64,000 bases of DNA from CAVWCQ01 sp963753545 (GCA_963753545.1 CAVWCQ010000008.1:1302001-1366000), one strand, 5' to 3'; counted from the first letter of the stretch, positions 18,422 to 29,218 are shown. The notes: generated by a model from the sequence alone, not told the origin. Program-made: numbers and translations.

Positions 18422-19168
18422 TCACAATGTAATGTTCAAAATCGCTTCGGCAATGCCGCGTAGTTCGTTGGTGGACATCTGCGAGAGACGCATCGCCAGT
18501 TCGACATACGACTGGTTGACCGGCGACGACACGAAATGGCGCATCGCTTCCGGCATCTCCGCTATATTCTTCAGGTCTTCTTGCAGTTCCAAAAACTCAC
18601 CAACGCGGTTGCCGTGTTCCAGAAAATAGGACACGCTGACACGGCAGATCTGCGCCAGGGTGACCAGAATCGGCAGGCCAATCGCGCGCTGGCCGAGTTC
18701 ATATGCGTGGATATGGCTGACCGGAACGTTCAATTCTGCGGCGACGTTTTCGGCAGTGAGGTTCGATTTTTCGCGGGCCGTGCGCAGCAGCGCCCCGATA
18801 AGCCGCCCGCGCAGCAGCACATACTCATTGGGATCGACTGTGCGCCGTGTGGCCTGTTGGAGCAGCGTTTCCGTGCCCCAGAAATGGCTGATTGGCACGT
18901 CCAGCGCATAGGCCAGCAGTTCAAGTTGGGGCAGGCTGGGCATGGCCCGGCCAAATTCCCAGGCAATGAGCGAATCAACCGTCACGCCGAGTTGGGCGGC
19001 AAGATCACGCGGCTGCATGCCCGACGCTTCCCGCGCATCGCGGATCAGCACGCCGAGGATACGCGCTCGCAGCAGGTGCAGTTCCTCATAATTGCGCGGT
19101 GCGGCTTCTTTTTCGGCTTTATCGTCTGAATGTTTCCGCAGCCGGGCAGCAATATCACCAAAGCTCAT
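18422..19168 (-). CDS. Regulator with two XRE helix-turn-helix domains
   Basis: 248 residues. HTH 1 lies at about residues 31-95 (RDAREASGMQPRDLAAQLGV, LIAWEFGRAMPSLPQLELLA) and HTH 2 at about 110-180 (RTAREKSNLTAENVAAELNV, HIHAYELGQRAIGLPILVTLA). Each ends in a similar SHFW/SYFL segment, so the domain has been duplicated. The C-terminal helical part (MRHFVSSPVNQSYVELAMRL) is unassigned. Of two adjacent ATGs I prefer 19168, five bases after GGAGG. Likely a DNA-binding regulator; its target is unknown. Confidence 0.85.
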   Translation of the reverse strand: MSFGDIAARLRKHSDDKAEKEAAPRNYEELHLLRARILGVLIRDAREASGMQPRDLAAQLGVTVDSLIAWEFGRAMPSLPQLELLAYALDVPISHFWGTETLLQQATRRTVDPNEYVLLRGRLIGALLRTAREKSNLTAENVAAELNVPVSHIHAYELGQRAIGLPILVTLAQICRVSVSYFLEHGNRVGEFLELQEDLKNIAEMPEAMRHFVSSPVNQSYVELAMRLSQMSTNELRGIAEAILNITL

Positions 19169-19395
19169 CATTACCTCCCCAAGGGTTGGGCGGCCTATTT
19201 GTGTGCAATTATACGGGCGTTAGCTTACCCGCGCAAAGGACTGAAAAACGATTCGCCGGCGGACCAGTTTTGCCAGCCTGACAGAACGAAATGTAGACTG
19301 GCTCGCCAGTTAAACCGTTTGGGACGCTCAGATATTACCTGATCGCCGGAGCGGGCGCTGTGGTACACTTGTCCCCTGGAACGGAGGGACATCCC

Positions 19396-22000
19396 ATGAC
19401 TCAACTGAAACTTTGGGTGCGCCGCGAACGCGTGCAGCGAGCGTTTATCTGGATCGTGCTGCCCCTGGTAGTTTATACCCTGCTGGCGCTGATCATCACC
19501 TGGCCGCTTGCTAAACAGATCAACACCCACGCTGCTGGAGCCGGGTACAGCGATACTTACGAGGGCGTACGCGGCGCGTGGTGGATGCGCGAGGCGATCC
19601 TGGATGGAAAAAACCCCTACAACCAGACTCTGCTGGTCTATCCACGCGGTTTTACAAGCTGGCTGCAATGGGCGCACCCGATGGGTTATCTGCCCCCGGC
19701 GCTGCTCTCGCTGGTCGTCTCGCCGCTGGCTGCCTACAACCTCATCTTGCTGCTTGCCCTGGTTCTCAACGGCCTGACTGCCTACTGGATGGGACTGGTA
19801 TTCACGCAGCGGAATATCCCGGCGGCGCTGATCGGTGGCACAGTTTTTATGGCCTCACCAACGATGCAGGGGCATCTCGTCGCCGGGCATCTCACTCTGA
19901 TCGAACAGTTCGCCCTGCCGCTCCTGGCCATCTGTTTGTGGCGTATTGTCTATGAAGATGCCACTTGGCGCACGGCCCGCTGGGGAGCGTTGTGGTTTGC
20001 CCTGACGGCGCTGGCCCATGTCTCGCAGCTTGTTTATGTGCTGTTCCCGCTGATCCTGTTTGGCGGGTTATTCCTGCTTCTGGCGGACTGGCGGAGGCTG
20101 TTCCGGCCCGATCTGCCGCTGCGGGATCGCCCCTGGCTCAAGCTGGCTACCGTGATGATCGTGGGTGGACTGCTCACCCTGCCGTTTTTGTTGCCGCTGG
20201 TCCTGAAAGGCGGGCAGGAAGAGTTAAATGACGTTACGGAGACGGGCCGCATCACCTTCAGCACGGATCCGCTGGCCTTTGCCTCGCCGTCGCCGTTCGG
20301 CCCGCTGAAAGATAGTTGTGCCGGAATATCAAAAGCCGTTTTGGGCACCAATTCGACAGAAGGCTCCGCCTACCTGGGCCTGATCCCGCTGGACTGGCCA
20401 TTCTGGCCCTGCGGCGTCGTAACCTGCACATCTGGATCGTGGTCATGCTCGGTGCGATGCTGTTCTCGCTGGGACCGTACCTCAAATGGCACGATCAGCC
20501 GCTGAGTTTAGCCATTGAGGGGATATCCTCGCACGTGCCTATGCCCTGGGCTGTTTTCCAGACCCTGCCTGTTTTCAGTTCGACCCGCACGCCGGGCCGG
20601 ATCAACCTGCTGACGGTGCTGCCCCTGAGCATTTTGGCGGCTGTTGGCGCGTCGATCCTGTTCCGGCGGGTGGGCCAAAACGCGGTGCGTTGGCTTCTGT
20701 GCGCGGCCCTGGTGGGAATCATCCTGGTCGAATACCAGCTTTTCTGGCCGTTCCTGACTGTCGATGCCCGTATGCCGCGCTACTTCAGCGATCTGGCCCA
20801 GGCGAACGACGTGCGCGCCGTGCTGAATATTCCTGTGGAGAATAATCTTGCCGCCAAGGTCGCGCTTTACCAGCAGATTTTTCACCACAAGGCATTGATC
20901 GCCGGGCACACCTACCGCCGCACGCCGCAAGACCCGGCGCTCCTGGCTGTACTCAATCAGGCCGCTACTGCCGACGATCCGCAGATTCGCCGCCAGGATG
21001 TGACTTATCTGCTCTCAGAGGCGGGCGCGGATCGAGTGGTGGTCCACAAGCAGTTCTTGGACAATCCCGGCGCGGTCGTGGATCGGCTGCGTTCCATTCT
21101 CGGTGAGCCGGAATATGAGGATGATCGCTGGGCGGCTTTTGTCGTTCCACGCGTAGAAACACCGCCGCCCGATTTCATCTTTGCCGGGAGCGATCTATTC
21201 CCGGAGAGGCATGGAGCGAACGCGTTGATCTCGGCCCGTTCACGGGATCCTTCCTGGCGGATGAGGGCGACTGGTATCTGTATGTGGACCGCGAGCGGCA
21301 GGGTGAACTCATCTTTCCGGCGGTGCCCTATCGCACAGGGCGTAAGATCGGCGTCTGGCTGGACGATCACCTGATTTCCGGCCTGTGGGTAGGGGAGGGC
21401 GATTTGCGCCTGCCGCTGATCCTGTCGCGAGGGTTCCATACGCTGCATTTTGAAGCGATGGCTGGCTGCACGGACTATCCTTTCGCGCTGACCTGCTGGC
21501 AGTCACCTGATCTGAGCGACGACTGCCAGCCGTTGAACCCTCCTGCCTGCATCAGCGTCGCCCTCGGTACGCCTGCCTGGGTGGAGGCCGATCCGCCGCT
21601 CACCCCGATCAATGTCCGGCTGGCGGATGGCCTGCGCCTGACCGCGTATCAAGTCACTGTTGATCAGCCGGGGCATACGGTGCACGTGCGGCTGTTCTGG
21701 CAGGGCGAACACAGCCTTTCCCATAGTTATGCCCTGTTTGTTCACGTCGCCGATCCGCAGACGTCCGTGCCATTGGCGCAGTACGCCAACTACCCGGACT
21801 TCCTGACGACCAATTGGGGTGATAGGCCGCATTGGGTATCCGACGTGCAGATCGATCTGCCCGCCGATCTGCCGCCCGGCTCGTATGCCGTGAATGTAGG
21901 CTGGTTTTTGCCCGGCTCGAACAAGCGTCTGAGCGTGTTGAGTGACCATCCCGGGTCGGAAGCTGATATGATATCGTTGGGGACAGTGGATATTCGCTAG
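19396..22000 (+). CDS. Large polytopic membrane protein, glycosyltransferase-like, two frameshifts
   Basis: Three overlapping frames form one chain of about 868 residues, with indels near 20390 and 21205. The first 400 residues hold about ten membrane helices after a luminal loop (YSDTYEGVRGAWWMREAILDG), as in GT-C/YfhO-like proteins. Residues about 430-600 form a soluble part, and a C-terminal beta-rich module follows (DGLRLTAYQVTVDQPG, PPGSYAVNVGWFLPG), similar to the end of the GT39 gene. GGAGGG precedes ATG 19396 by seven bases. It probably acts in surface glycan or glycolipid assembly; the donor is unknown. Confidence 0.75.
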
Positions 22001-22040
22001 CTCCAAAGTTGACCTCATTCACGCGCACAAGGGAGGAACC

Positions 22041-22797
22041 ATGAACCGTTTCTTGAAGATGACTGCTGTTATTGTGGGAATCCTGCTTCTCAGCCTGGGC
22101 CTGTCCCACGATGCAGTTACGGCGCAGGGGCAGCCGATCTCGCTGCGAGTTGAAGCGGCAGCTACTGGCGAATTATCGTCTGCTGCACCCGAGATACAGT
22201 ACACGTTTATTGCCCAGGAAAGTCTGCGTATGGCTGCTGTGGTGGATCCTGACAGCAGGCGATATGCAGTTGACGGTCACCGTGCTCGACCAGGACGGCA
22301 CAACTCCGCTGGCGACCGCATCAGGCTCGGCAGTCAATGGTCTGGTCTTTGAGGTTCCCGGCGAGGGACAGTATTTCCTGAGCATCAGCGGACAGGGGGG
22401 CACATCCGCATCCTACCGTCTCATGATTGATGGGGACCCCGCGCTGCCCATCAATGCGTTCGTGCTGCAATCCTATATCGTGTCGGGCAAGAGTGCTGTT
22501 TGCGCCGAGAATACGCTGGCGTCGGCGCTGACCCCCACCGAAGATCTGAACATCTGCTTCGTACTCGATCTGGTCAGCGATCCGGTTGATATCGCCGTGC
22601 AGTGGTGGTCGCCGTCGGGCGAGAAGGTTCTGGAAGAAAACGGCAGCGCCGACGCTTCGGGCAACCGGGGCACGCCGCTGCTGAGCGGAATCATCTACAA
22701 AGAAGGCACCCCCTGGGAAGAGGGCTGGTGGCAGGCCCACATCCTGATCAACGGCGAACTGGCCCATATCCAGTGGTTGCCGGTCGCGGCGCAGTAG
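22041..22797 (+). CDS. Secreted hypothetical protein, one frameshift
   Basis: Starts with a signal peptide (MNRFLKMTAVIVGILLLSLGL, cut near VTAQG) after AGGGAGG. The frame changes near 22250; the second frame continues with MQLTVTVLDQDGTTPLATA and GEGQYFLSISGQGGTSASYRL, typical of pre-peptidase-like beta-sandwich (PPC) domains, then a C-terminal part with two Cys and IAVQWWSPSGEKVLEE. About 252 residues when repaired. It follows the membrane glycosyltransferase by 40 bases, probably in one operon. Function unknown. Confidence 0.7.
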
Positions 22798-22819
22798 ACC
22801 TGTTTCAGGTGAAATGCAT

Positions 22820-22846
22820 AGCGGGGTGTCCAAGTGATGCCCCGCT
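22820..22846 (+). terminator. Hairpin after the secreted-protein gene
   Basis: AGCGGGG (22820-22826) pairs with CCCCGCT (22840-22846), followed by TTGCC. It probably ends the 19.4-22.8 kb transcript. Confidence 0.6.
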
Positions 22847-22943
22847 TTGCCTAGAGGCTGTCAGGCACAACCGATGAAGGCGAAAATTCAACAAACAGCC
22901 TGGAAATGAACCAATAAGGGCTGTAAATATATCTTTGGGGGCC

Positions 22944-22957
22944 GAAGTGATCAACTA
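22944..22957. repeat. GAAGTGATCAACTA repeat, copy 1
   Basis: First of three exact 14-base copies within 1.6 kb. A degenerate inverted partner (cactcacttcgggc read in reverse as gcccgaagtgagtaactt) lies near 22995-23012, giving an imperfect inverted repeat of about 72 bases. Confidence 0.7.
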
Positions 22958-23184
22958 GCTATCTTTGTGATGGTATTACACTAGCCGGAAATTCTCATAA
23001 GTTACTCACTTCGGGCGACTTTTTTCTCGTGGCAAATCGCGCCACTATTGTTTTTGAGGGGTGATCCTAACCATTTACTAACTTTGGCCCTGGCCCCGAA
23101 AAAGACACAAGCAAAGCAGCGAAATCACTACCTCAATTATAGCACATGCGTTCTATTCATGTCAAGCCTTTTAGCGGAGACACC

Positions 23185-24030
23185 ATGAATGGATTTGACC
23201 TGATCATCGTACCCGACCCGGAAGAAGCCGAAGCCGCCGAGCTTTATGTCGAGGGCACTGTTGGCGGCAAACCATACCGCTTTCTGCTCGATACGGGTGC
23301 GGCGAGAAGCCGGGTTGAATGGGATGACTATACCGCCCCGTTTACCTCGGCTGAGAAGAACGACTCCTCAGGGGTATTTGCCAGAAGCAGCGAAGATATC
23401 ATTACCGTACCGGATATAACAGTCGGGCCGATTGCAAAGAAGAATTTTACACTCGTTCGCCTCGGTGAACCCTCTTCCGGTCGAGGGAATCTCATCGGAA
23501 TGGACCTTCTCAAAGACTTTTCTTGTCATTTTTTATTTGACGAAAATCGCGTCTTGGTGGATGAACACGACGCCACATCTCTTCTGCAAAACCTGTATCT
23601 TGGCCCGAGTTTCATCCGTATGTGGATGTTGAGTTCGTCGCCGCCAACGCCAATGCGGTATGGGATACCGGGGCCAGCATTACCATTGCCGATAGAGTTT
23701 TGTCGGCAGCACCGGCTTCTTTCAGGAAGTGGGGCAGTCGTCGGGCACGGATTCAACCGGGAGCCTCAATGGATACACCGATGTATGTCCTGACCGGGGC
23801 GACCATCGGCGGCTATATTTTTCCGCCGCACCGTGCTGCCGTAGTTGATCTGTCCGCAGGTAAATACTGCTCTCGAAAGACCGATGGATTTGATCCTCGG
23901 CTACAGCACGTTGAGCAAAGCGAACTGGCTGTTCGACTTCCCGCGCCGCAAGTGGGCGATCACGAAGTGGCTGGCTGGTGACGAGACCTTTCCAGCGCCG
24001 CCTTTTTTCTCACGAATATCTTCAAATTAG
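23185..24030 (+). pseudogene. Two-lobed retropepsin-like aspartic protease, several frameshifts
   Basis: Start chosen at ATG 23185 (GGAG five bases before); no signal peptide. Lobe 1 has YRFLLDTGAARS (catalytic DTG) and GNLIGMDLLKDF; lobe 2 has AVWDTGASITIAD and LILGYSTLSKANWLFDF. These are the two diagnostic elements of clan AA proteases, present twice, so one chain could form a complete pepsin-like active site. Keeping homology needs frame changes near 23605, about 23715-23765 and near 23860. That density in 850 bases suggests either real decay or a poor stretch of assembly. The surroundings are gene-poor. Substrate unknown. Confidence 0.65.
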
Positions 24031-24233
24031 TACTTAAGGTTCAACTTTAAAGGAGTATTTTAGGGGGCGGATCGGGTGTATCCTGAGAGTAGGTGTTGGC
24101 CGCACCTTGCCGGTGTAGGACCAATCGATAATAGGGTCCGCCAAAAATCGACAAAAACAAAAGCTTGTGTAGGGTTAGGAAATGGTTAGTCGTGAAACCG
24201 AAAAGGGGGGGTAGCAGCACCCCCACGACTGGC

Positions 24234-24247
24234 GAAGTGATCAACTA
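24234..24247. repeat. GAAGTGATCAACTA repeat, copy 2
   Basis: Exact copy, preceded by a short hairpin-forming run (gggggg tagcagca ccccc) at about 24205-24225. Confidence 0.7.
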
Positions 24248-24528
24248 ATTTTTTCCAATAATTTGTTAGTGGAGATCGAACTGCGCCAGACAAAGGTCAT
24301 AAAAACTCTAGGTATCTATCCGTAAATTCGTTTTTGTAGGGGCGCCGACATGCTGCGCCCAATTGATCCCAAAGAATTATTTCGCCTGTATTTAGTTCCC
24401 ACGTCCATGAAACGCACGCACGACGACAATCGGGCCGGGAACGAGCCTCGTCACAAAGGTGGCTGACGGTTATAAAGACGGTTGGCGAGGGTGTCAAAAA
24501 AATAGGATTCCGCAAATTGCCACGCGGA

Positions 24529-24542
24529 GAAGTGATCAACTA
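24529..24542. repeat. GAAGTGATCAACTA repeat, copy 3
   Basis: Exact copy directly upstream of the CTTCTAACC/GGTTAGAAG stem-loop at 24554-24585. Confidence 0.7.
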
Positions 24543-24869
24543 TTTTTCAGACCCTTCTAACCTTGAGTTAGTGCACGGTTAGAAGACTCTCCTCAAAGAT
24601 AATAGGTTGTGGCGGATCTGGATACCGAGAAGAAATGGGCACGGAAGTGACGTAACGTATAAGAATTTCCGGCTGGAAAAAGGCCGTTGTGGAGCCTAAT
24701 TTCATCAAAAGGTGTCCGGATGAATTAGAATCCACTCTTAAATGATCAAGAAGAGGCGCTTAAGATATTTTAGCGTCAAAATCGGAAATGCTGTTCTGGC
24801 ACATCTGGAAACAGCATCTGCAAGCTGGAGACGGAGTGGCTTTCGCGTTCATGCCGGGAGTGAGGGGTC

Positions 24870-26201
24870 CTACCCTCGGATCAACTTCGGGATATCCTTC
24901 AGCTTGGGCAGCGTGCCGCTGAGCAGCATGTTCACGCGGAACAGGCGGCTGGCGAACCAGATGGCACCCACGACCGATACCACCAGGATGATCAGGCTGA
25001 GCAGAATTTCGCCCGCTGGAACATCCGCCACCGCCAGCCGCATAACCATCGACAGCGGCGCGGTGAACGGGATCAGGCTCAAGACTTTCGCCAGGGAACC
25101 GTTCGGCTCCTCGACAAATTCGGTCAGTACAAAGAACGGGATCGCCGCTGGGAGCGTGACCACTGCGACAAAGTTCTGGCTCTCGCGCATAGTCGTGCTC
25201 ATTGCGCCGATAGCGCCCATCAGGCTGCCGAAGAGCAGGAAGCCCAGCAGGAAGTAGACCGCCGACAGGATCAGCGAACTCGCCGGAACGTCAATGTTGC
25301 TCAATTCGCTGGTCAGATCGCCCGCCTGCGTCGCCAGAAAGACGAACGTGCCCAGCAGCATGCCCACTTGCAGCAAACTCAGCACGCCGTTGGCCAGGAT
25401 CTTCCCGGTGAGCAGAGGCAGGGGCCGGATCGAGGAGAGGATGATCTCCACGATGCGCGACTCTTTCTCCTGGACGACGCTCTGCATCAGATAGCCGCCG
25501 CCCCAGAAGATGCTCATCATCAGGATCAGGCCGAAGCCGTAGATCAGCACGAAGTTGCTGTTTTCGTTGGTGGTTGCCGTGCTGCCGCTGTCCGTGATGC
25601 GGTGCTCGGCAATCACGGCGGGATCGCGCAGCCGCAGGAACAACTGCTGGTACTCCTCCGGTTCGGCATTCTGGAGCAGCGTGGCGAGGATGTACCCCTC
25701 CATCACCTGATCGGATGACGCGCCCTGCATGTTCAGCCCTTCCATAAAGCCGGAGATTGCGCCATCTTCCACATAACTCGGCTCGATGACGTACAGCACG
25801 TCGATATCGCCATCTTTCAGCGCGTTTTTGCCTGCTTCGCGCGTGGCAAAGACGTGCAGATTCCGCCCGATGCAGCGCGGCGAGGTGATTCGCTTGATCA
25901 GTTGGGCGTTCAATTCCGCCGCATTCCCGACTGAGCAGTCAACCCTCGGATAGCTGTCCGGGGCCGGGAAGAGATGCTGCGGCGTCAGATCGACGTAACC
26001 GATATCGCTCTGGTTGTCTGCGACTTCCTGGGTAATCGATTCGGCGGGTTTATCTTTTTTGTCCTGCTGATCCTTATAGCCCCGGTAGCCGTAGAACGCG
26101 GCTATCGCCAGCAGCGGGATGATAAACGTGATGAACAGATACGCCTTGCGGCGGAAGTTCATCCGCAGTTCGTGTAAAAAGACGGTCAGCACGTTTGTCA
26201 T
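24870..26201 (-). CDS. ABC-2 type transporter permease (NatB-like)
   Basis: 443 residues. The start is ATG 26201 (MTNVLTVFLHELRMNFRRK), which overlaps the stop of the upstream gene as ATGA. One N-terminal membrane helix (AYLFITFIIPLLAIAAFYGY), a large outside domain (about residues 45-200) and five or six C-terminal helices with the VQEKESRIVEIILSSIRPL motif are typical of ABC-2 exporters of the NatB/YhaP group. It should pair with the ATPase encoded just upstream. Substrate unknown. Confidence 0.88.
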   Translation of the reverse strand: MTNVLTVFLHELRMNFRRKAYLFITFIIPLLAIAAFYGYRGYKDQQDKKDKPAESITQEVADNQSDIGYVDLTPQHLFPAPDSYPRVDCSVGNAAELNAQLIKRITSPRCIGRNLHVFATREAGKNALKDGDIDVLYVIEPSYVEDGAISGFMEGLNMQGASSDQVMEGYILATLLQNAEPEEYQQLFLRLRDPAVIAEHRITDSGSTATTNENSNFVLIYGFGLILMMSIFWGGGYLMQSVVQEKESRIVEIILSSIRPLPLLTGKILANGVLSLLQVGMLLGTFVFLATQAGDLTSELSNIDVPASSLILSAVYFLLGFLLFGSLMGAIGAMSTTMRESQNFVAVVTLPAAIPFFVLTEFVEEPNGSLAKVLSLIPFTAPLSMVMRLAVADVPAGEILLSLIILVVSVVGAIWFASRLFRVNMLLSGTLPKLKDIPKLIRG

Positions 26202-28519
26202 CGCCCCCACCCCAGTCTCCTCTGCTTCTTTTTCTTCGGCTGGCTGCTCAATTCGGTTGGCGTAGTGGTCAGTGTCACCGGTCCTTCGCGCATGGCGGCC
26301 CACAAGGTGCGCGGCGTCAGCATCTTGCCATACATCAGCATACCCATGCGGAAAACCTTAGCCGCCAGCCAGACTACCACTACGGTTGACACGGCCTGGA
26401 GCAGCACGCCAAAGGCAATCTGCCAGGCGGGTACCGCCGCCAGCCCGACGCGCAGGATGAGTGCTACGGCTGTCGTCAGGGGGAAAAAGGTGAAAGCCAT
26501 CGGAACAGGCCCATTCGGGTTGTTGAAGAATGTGACCAGCACCACGATGGGCGCGACGCCGATAAAGCTCAGGAACCCGGCGATCTGGCGGCTTTCCGCT
26601 TCCGCTGTGACCGATGCGCCGATACCCATCATGATCGCCGCGAACAGCAGGAAGTTGAGCAAGAACAGCACGGCCATCAGCCCGATATCGCTCACCTGGA
26701 AGTCCGCACCGGAGAAAAATGCCTTGGCGTCGCTGTTGAACAAGGCGATCGCGCCGCCCCCCGCGCCCCAGACGATAATCTGGGTGAGAGACAGCGCCCC
26801 CAGCCCCAGCAGCTTGCCCCACAGCAGTTCGACAGGCTTGAGGCTGGTCGCGAGAATCTCCATCAGGCGGTTCTCTTTTTCCTCGACCACGCCGCTCATA
26901 AAGAACTGGGCCGTGGTGCTCGTCGCCATGAAGTAGATGAGCACGAAGAGCATGGGAACCATCAGCCGCCCCATCAATTCCGCCTCGGACAGCTCCTTGC
27001 CGGAATCAAGGTCGCGGATGGTCAGGTCCAGCGGTGTGCTGATGCGCTCGATGGGGACATCCAGGGCCAGGTTGTTCGCGCCCGCAGCTAACTGATCGCG
27101 CAGGAAGTCCTCAATATGGCCTTGCAGCACAGCGGGAGGATTCTTGCGGGAATACAGGTCAATCGTTCCCGTCAGGACATAGTTTTCGGGCAGGACAAAA
27201 AACGCGTCGATCTGATTATCGCGCAGCAGATGGCTTGCTTCCGTTTGCAGCGCGTCATAGTAGGCGACATCCGGCTCAGCGGGAATCTCTGCGTTCGGCA
27301 GTAGAACAGGCTGGTAGCCATCCGGGTTCAGGTCCGGGTCGCTCACAGTGATAACCGGGGCCCGACCTGCAGCCCGGTCAATATAGCTGATCCGGTCGAA
27401 GTTCTTCAGGCTGGTTTCGCGGTTCGAGGTCAGTTGGACGATCACGAACATGGCGATCAGCGAAAAGAGCGGCACGCCGAATGCAGTGAAGAGAAAGCTG
27501 GGCCGCCGGAAATTGGTCAGATATTCGCGCCGTGCCACAAGCCAGATTTTGTTCCAGTTCACAGCCGCGTCTCCGTTTCTGCGTGAGCCGTTGCGATGAT
27601 TGTGGTTGTTCCCGCCGCCCGCAACCTGGATGAATATCTCGTTGAGGCTGGGAACGGCCAGTTCAAAGCGGCGCACATGATAATCGGCGCTGGCGGCAAC
27701 GGCCTGCATCAGGTCGTCTGGGGTAACACCCTTGTCCAGGTTCAACACGACTTCGTGCGCACGTTCACCTGGCTCTACGGCGACGACGCCGCGCAGTGCC
27801 TGCCAGTTGCCGTCACCTTCGACGATCACCGCATTTTTGGCGAAGCGGCTGCGTACTTCATCCACCGCTCCATAGAGCACCTGCTTGCCGTGGTTGATCA
27901 TCAGCAGGCGATCCGACATTTCCTCGACCTGCGGCATCTGGTGGGTGGACATGACAATCGTCGCGCCTTCGTCTTTCATCTGGTAGAGCATGCTCTTGAT
28001 CATCTCTGTATTGACCGGGTCCAGGCCGGACATCGGTTCGTCGACGATCAGCAGGTCGGGGCGGTGCAGGACGGTTGCCAGAATCTGCACTTTCTGCTGC
28101 ATACCCTTGCTCAGTTCGCTCACTTTGCTGCGAATGTTCTCGCCCAGTTCGACCTGTTCGAGCAGGGTGGTTGCCCGCTGGATGGCTTCGCTGCGGGACA
28201 TACCTTTGAGCTGGCCCAGATAGGTCAGCACGTCAATCACGGGCACATTACGATACAGGCCGCGTTCTTCGGGCAGATAGCCAATGTGATTCTTTGCCGC
28301 GTCATTGATCGGCCCGCCCAGCACCTCGATATGTCCGGTGTCGGGCTTGAGAATATCCAGGATCATGCGGATGGTGGTCGTTTTGCCGGCTCCGTTGGGG
28401 CCGAGCATGCTGAAGATTTCGCCGCGCTGCACGTCGAAGCTCAGGTTATCTACGGCGGTGAAATTACCATAGTGTTTGCTGACGTTCTGAACGCGGATGG
28501 CATAAGGTGAAGATGTCAT
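26198..28519 (-). CDS. ABC-2 transporter: ATPase fused to permease
   Basis: Residues 1 to about 310 are a complete ATPase: GPNGAGKTTT (Walker A), LSKGMQQKVQ (signature), LLIVDEPMSGLD (Walker B) and the switch His in MSTHQM. Residues about 330-773 are a second NatB-like permease (REYLTNFRRPSFLFTAF; VEEKENRLMEILATSLKP). The join is a low-complexity Asn/His/Gly linker, where GTGAAC, eight bases after GGAG, would serve as a GTGA start/stop overlap. The fusion may thus be an indel that joined two genes. AGGAG precedes the ATG at 28519. Confidence 0.85.
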   Translation of the reverse strand: MTSSPYAIRVQNVSKHYGNFTAVDNLSFDVQRGEIFSMLGPNGAGKTTTIRMILDILKPDTGHIEVLGGPINDAAKNHIGYLPEERGLYRNVPVIDVLTYLGQLKGMSRSEAIQRATTLLEQVELGENIRSKVSELSKGMQQKVQILATVLHRPDLLIVDEPMSGLDPVNTEMIKSMLYQMKDEGATIVMSTHQMPQVEEMSDRLLMINHGKQVLYGAVDEVRSRFAKNAVIVEGDGNWQALRGVVAVEPGERAHEVVLNLDKGVTPDDLMQAVAASADYHVRRFELAVPSLNEIFIQVAGGGNNHNHRNGSRRNGDAAVNWNKIWLVARREYLTNFRRPSFLFTAFGVPLFSLIAMFVIVQLTSNRETSLKNFDRISYIDRAAGRAPVITVSDPDLNPDGYQPVLLPNAEIPAEPDVAYYDALQTEASHLLRDNQIDAFFVLPENYVLTGTIDLYSRKNPPAVLQGHIEDFLRDQLAAGANNLALDVPIERISTPLDLTIRDLDSGKELSEAELMGRLMVPMLFVLIYFMATSTTAQFFMSGVVEEKENRLMEILATSLKPVELLWGKLLGLGALSLTQIIVWGAGGGAIALFNSDAKAFFSGADFQVSDIGLMAVLFLLNFLLFAAIMMGIGASVTAEAESRQIAGFLSFIGVAPIVVLVTFFNNPNGPVPMAFTFFPLTTAVALILRVGLAAVPAWQIAFGVLLQAVSTVVVVWLAAKVFRMGMLMYGKMLTPRTLWAAMREGPVTLTTTPTELSSQPKKKKQRRLGWGR

Positions 28520-28580
28520 TCGAAGCTCCTATTGTCTCGCCGGATAACGCGCATTGCCGGGCGAGAATCAAACCCTAAAC

Positions 28581-29218
28581 ACACGCTGGACAATGGAATT
28601 GCTGGCCCAACGATTAGTGGCAGATGGCATCGTGAGCAGCATTTCGCCTGAAACCGTTCGGCTGTCCCTGAAAAAAAGGGGCTTAAGCCTTGGCGAGTGA
28701 AAAGTTGGTGTATTCCCGAGGTGAGCACCACCTTTTTGCAGCGGATGGAGGACGTCCTGAGCTTGTATGCGCAACCGTATGACCCGCAGCATCCACAAGT
28801 GTGCTTTGACGAAAAGAGTGTGCAATTGCTGGCCGATAGTCGTCCGCCCTTGTCCGTACAACCAGGACACGTCAGACGCCAAGATTACGAATACAAACGA
28901 CAAGGCACTCGCAACCTGTTCCTCTTTGTTGAGCCACAAGCTGGGCAACGCCATGTTCTGGTGACACAGCGGCGCACAAAGACGGATTGTGCCTATGCGC
29001 TGCGTTACCTGGTCGATGAACTCTATCCCGATGCCGAGTGGATTGATCTCGTCTTGGATAATCTCAATACCCATACCTATCACGCCCTGGTCGAAACCTT
29101 TGGCAAACCAGAAGCAGATCGCATCGCTGCCCGTTTGCATTTTCACTATACGCCGCCTCACGGTTCTTGGTTGAACATGGCCGAAATCGAACTCAGCCAG
29201 TTACGTATACGCAACTCG
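28581..29218 (+). pseudogene. IS630-family transposase remnant
   Basis: The sequence starts inside the transposase (TRWTMELLAQRLV), shifts frame in the AAAAAAAGGGG run near 28675, and continues with WCIPEVSTTFLQRMEDVL, VCFDEKSVQLLAD (first Asp), LVLDNLNTH (second Asp) and HYTPPHGSWLNMAEIEL (Glu). The N-terminal DNA-binding part and the C-terminus after about 29218 are missing, and no clear terminal inverted repeats were found. It sits directly upstream of the ABC gene on the opposite strand. Not expected to be active. Confidence 0.85.

Larger units (their letters stand above)
24031..24869. other. Gene-poor, lower-GC region
   Basis: No convincing gene on either strand. It holds two of the 14-base GAAGTGATCAACTA repeats, a TAGGGGCG element near 24335-24360, and stem-loops at 24554-24585 (CTTCTAACC/GGTTAGAAG) and 24788-24817 (ATGCTGTT/AACAGCAT). 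It may be the remains of an older insertion. Confidence 0.6.

Noticed and set aside
24742..25257. 171-codon forward ORF
   Set aside because: Mostly antisense to the ABC permease gene and low in hydrophobic pattern; no family resemblance.
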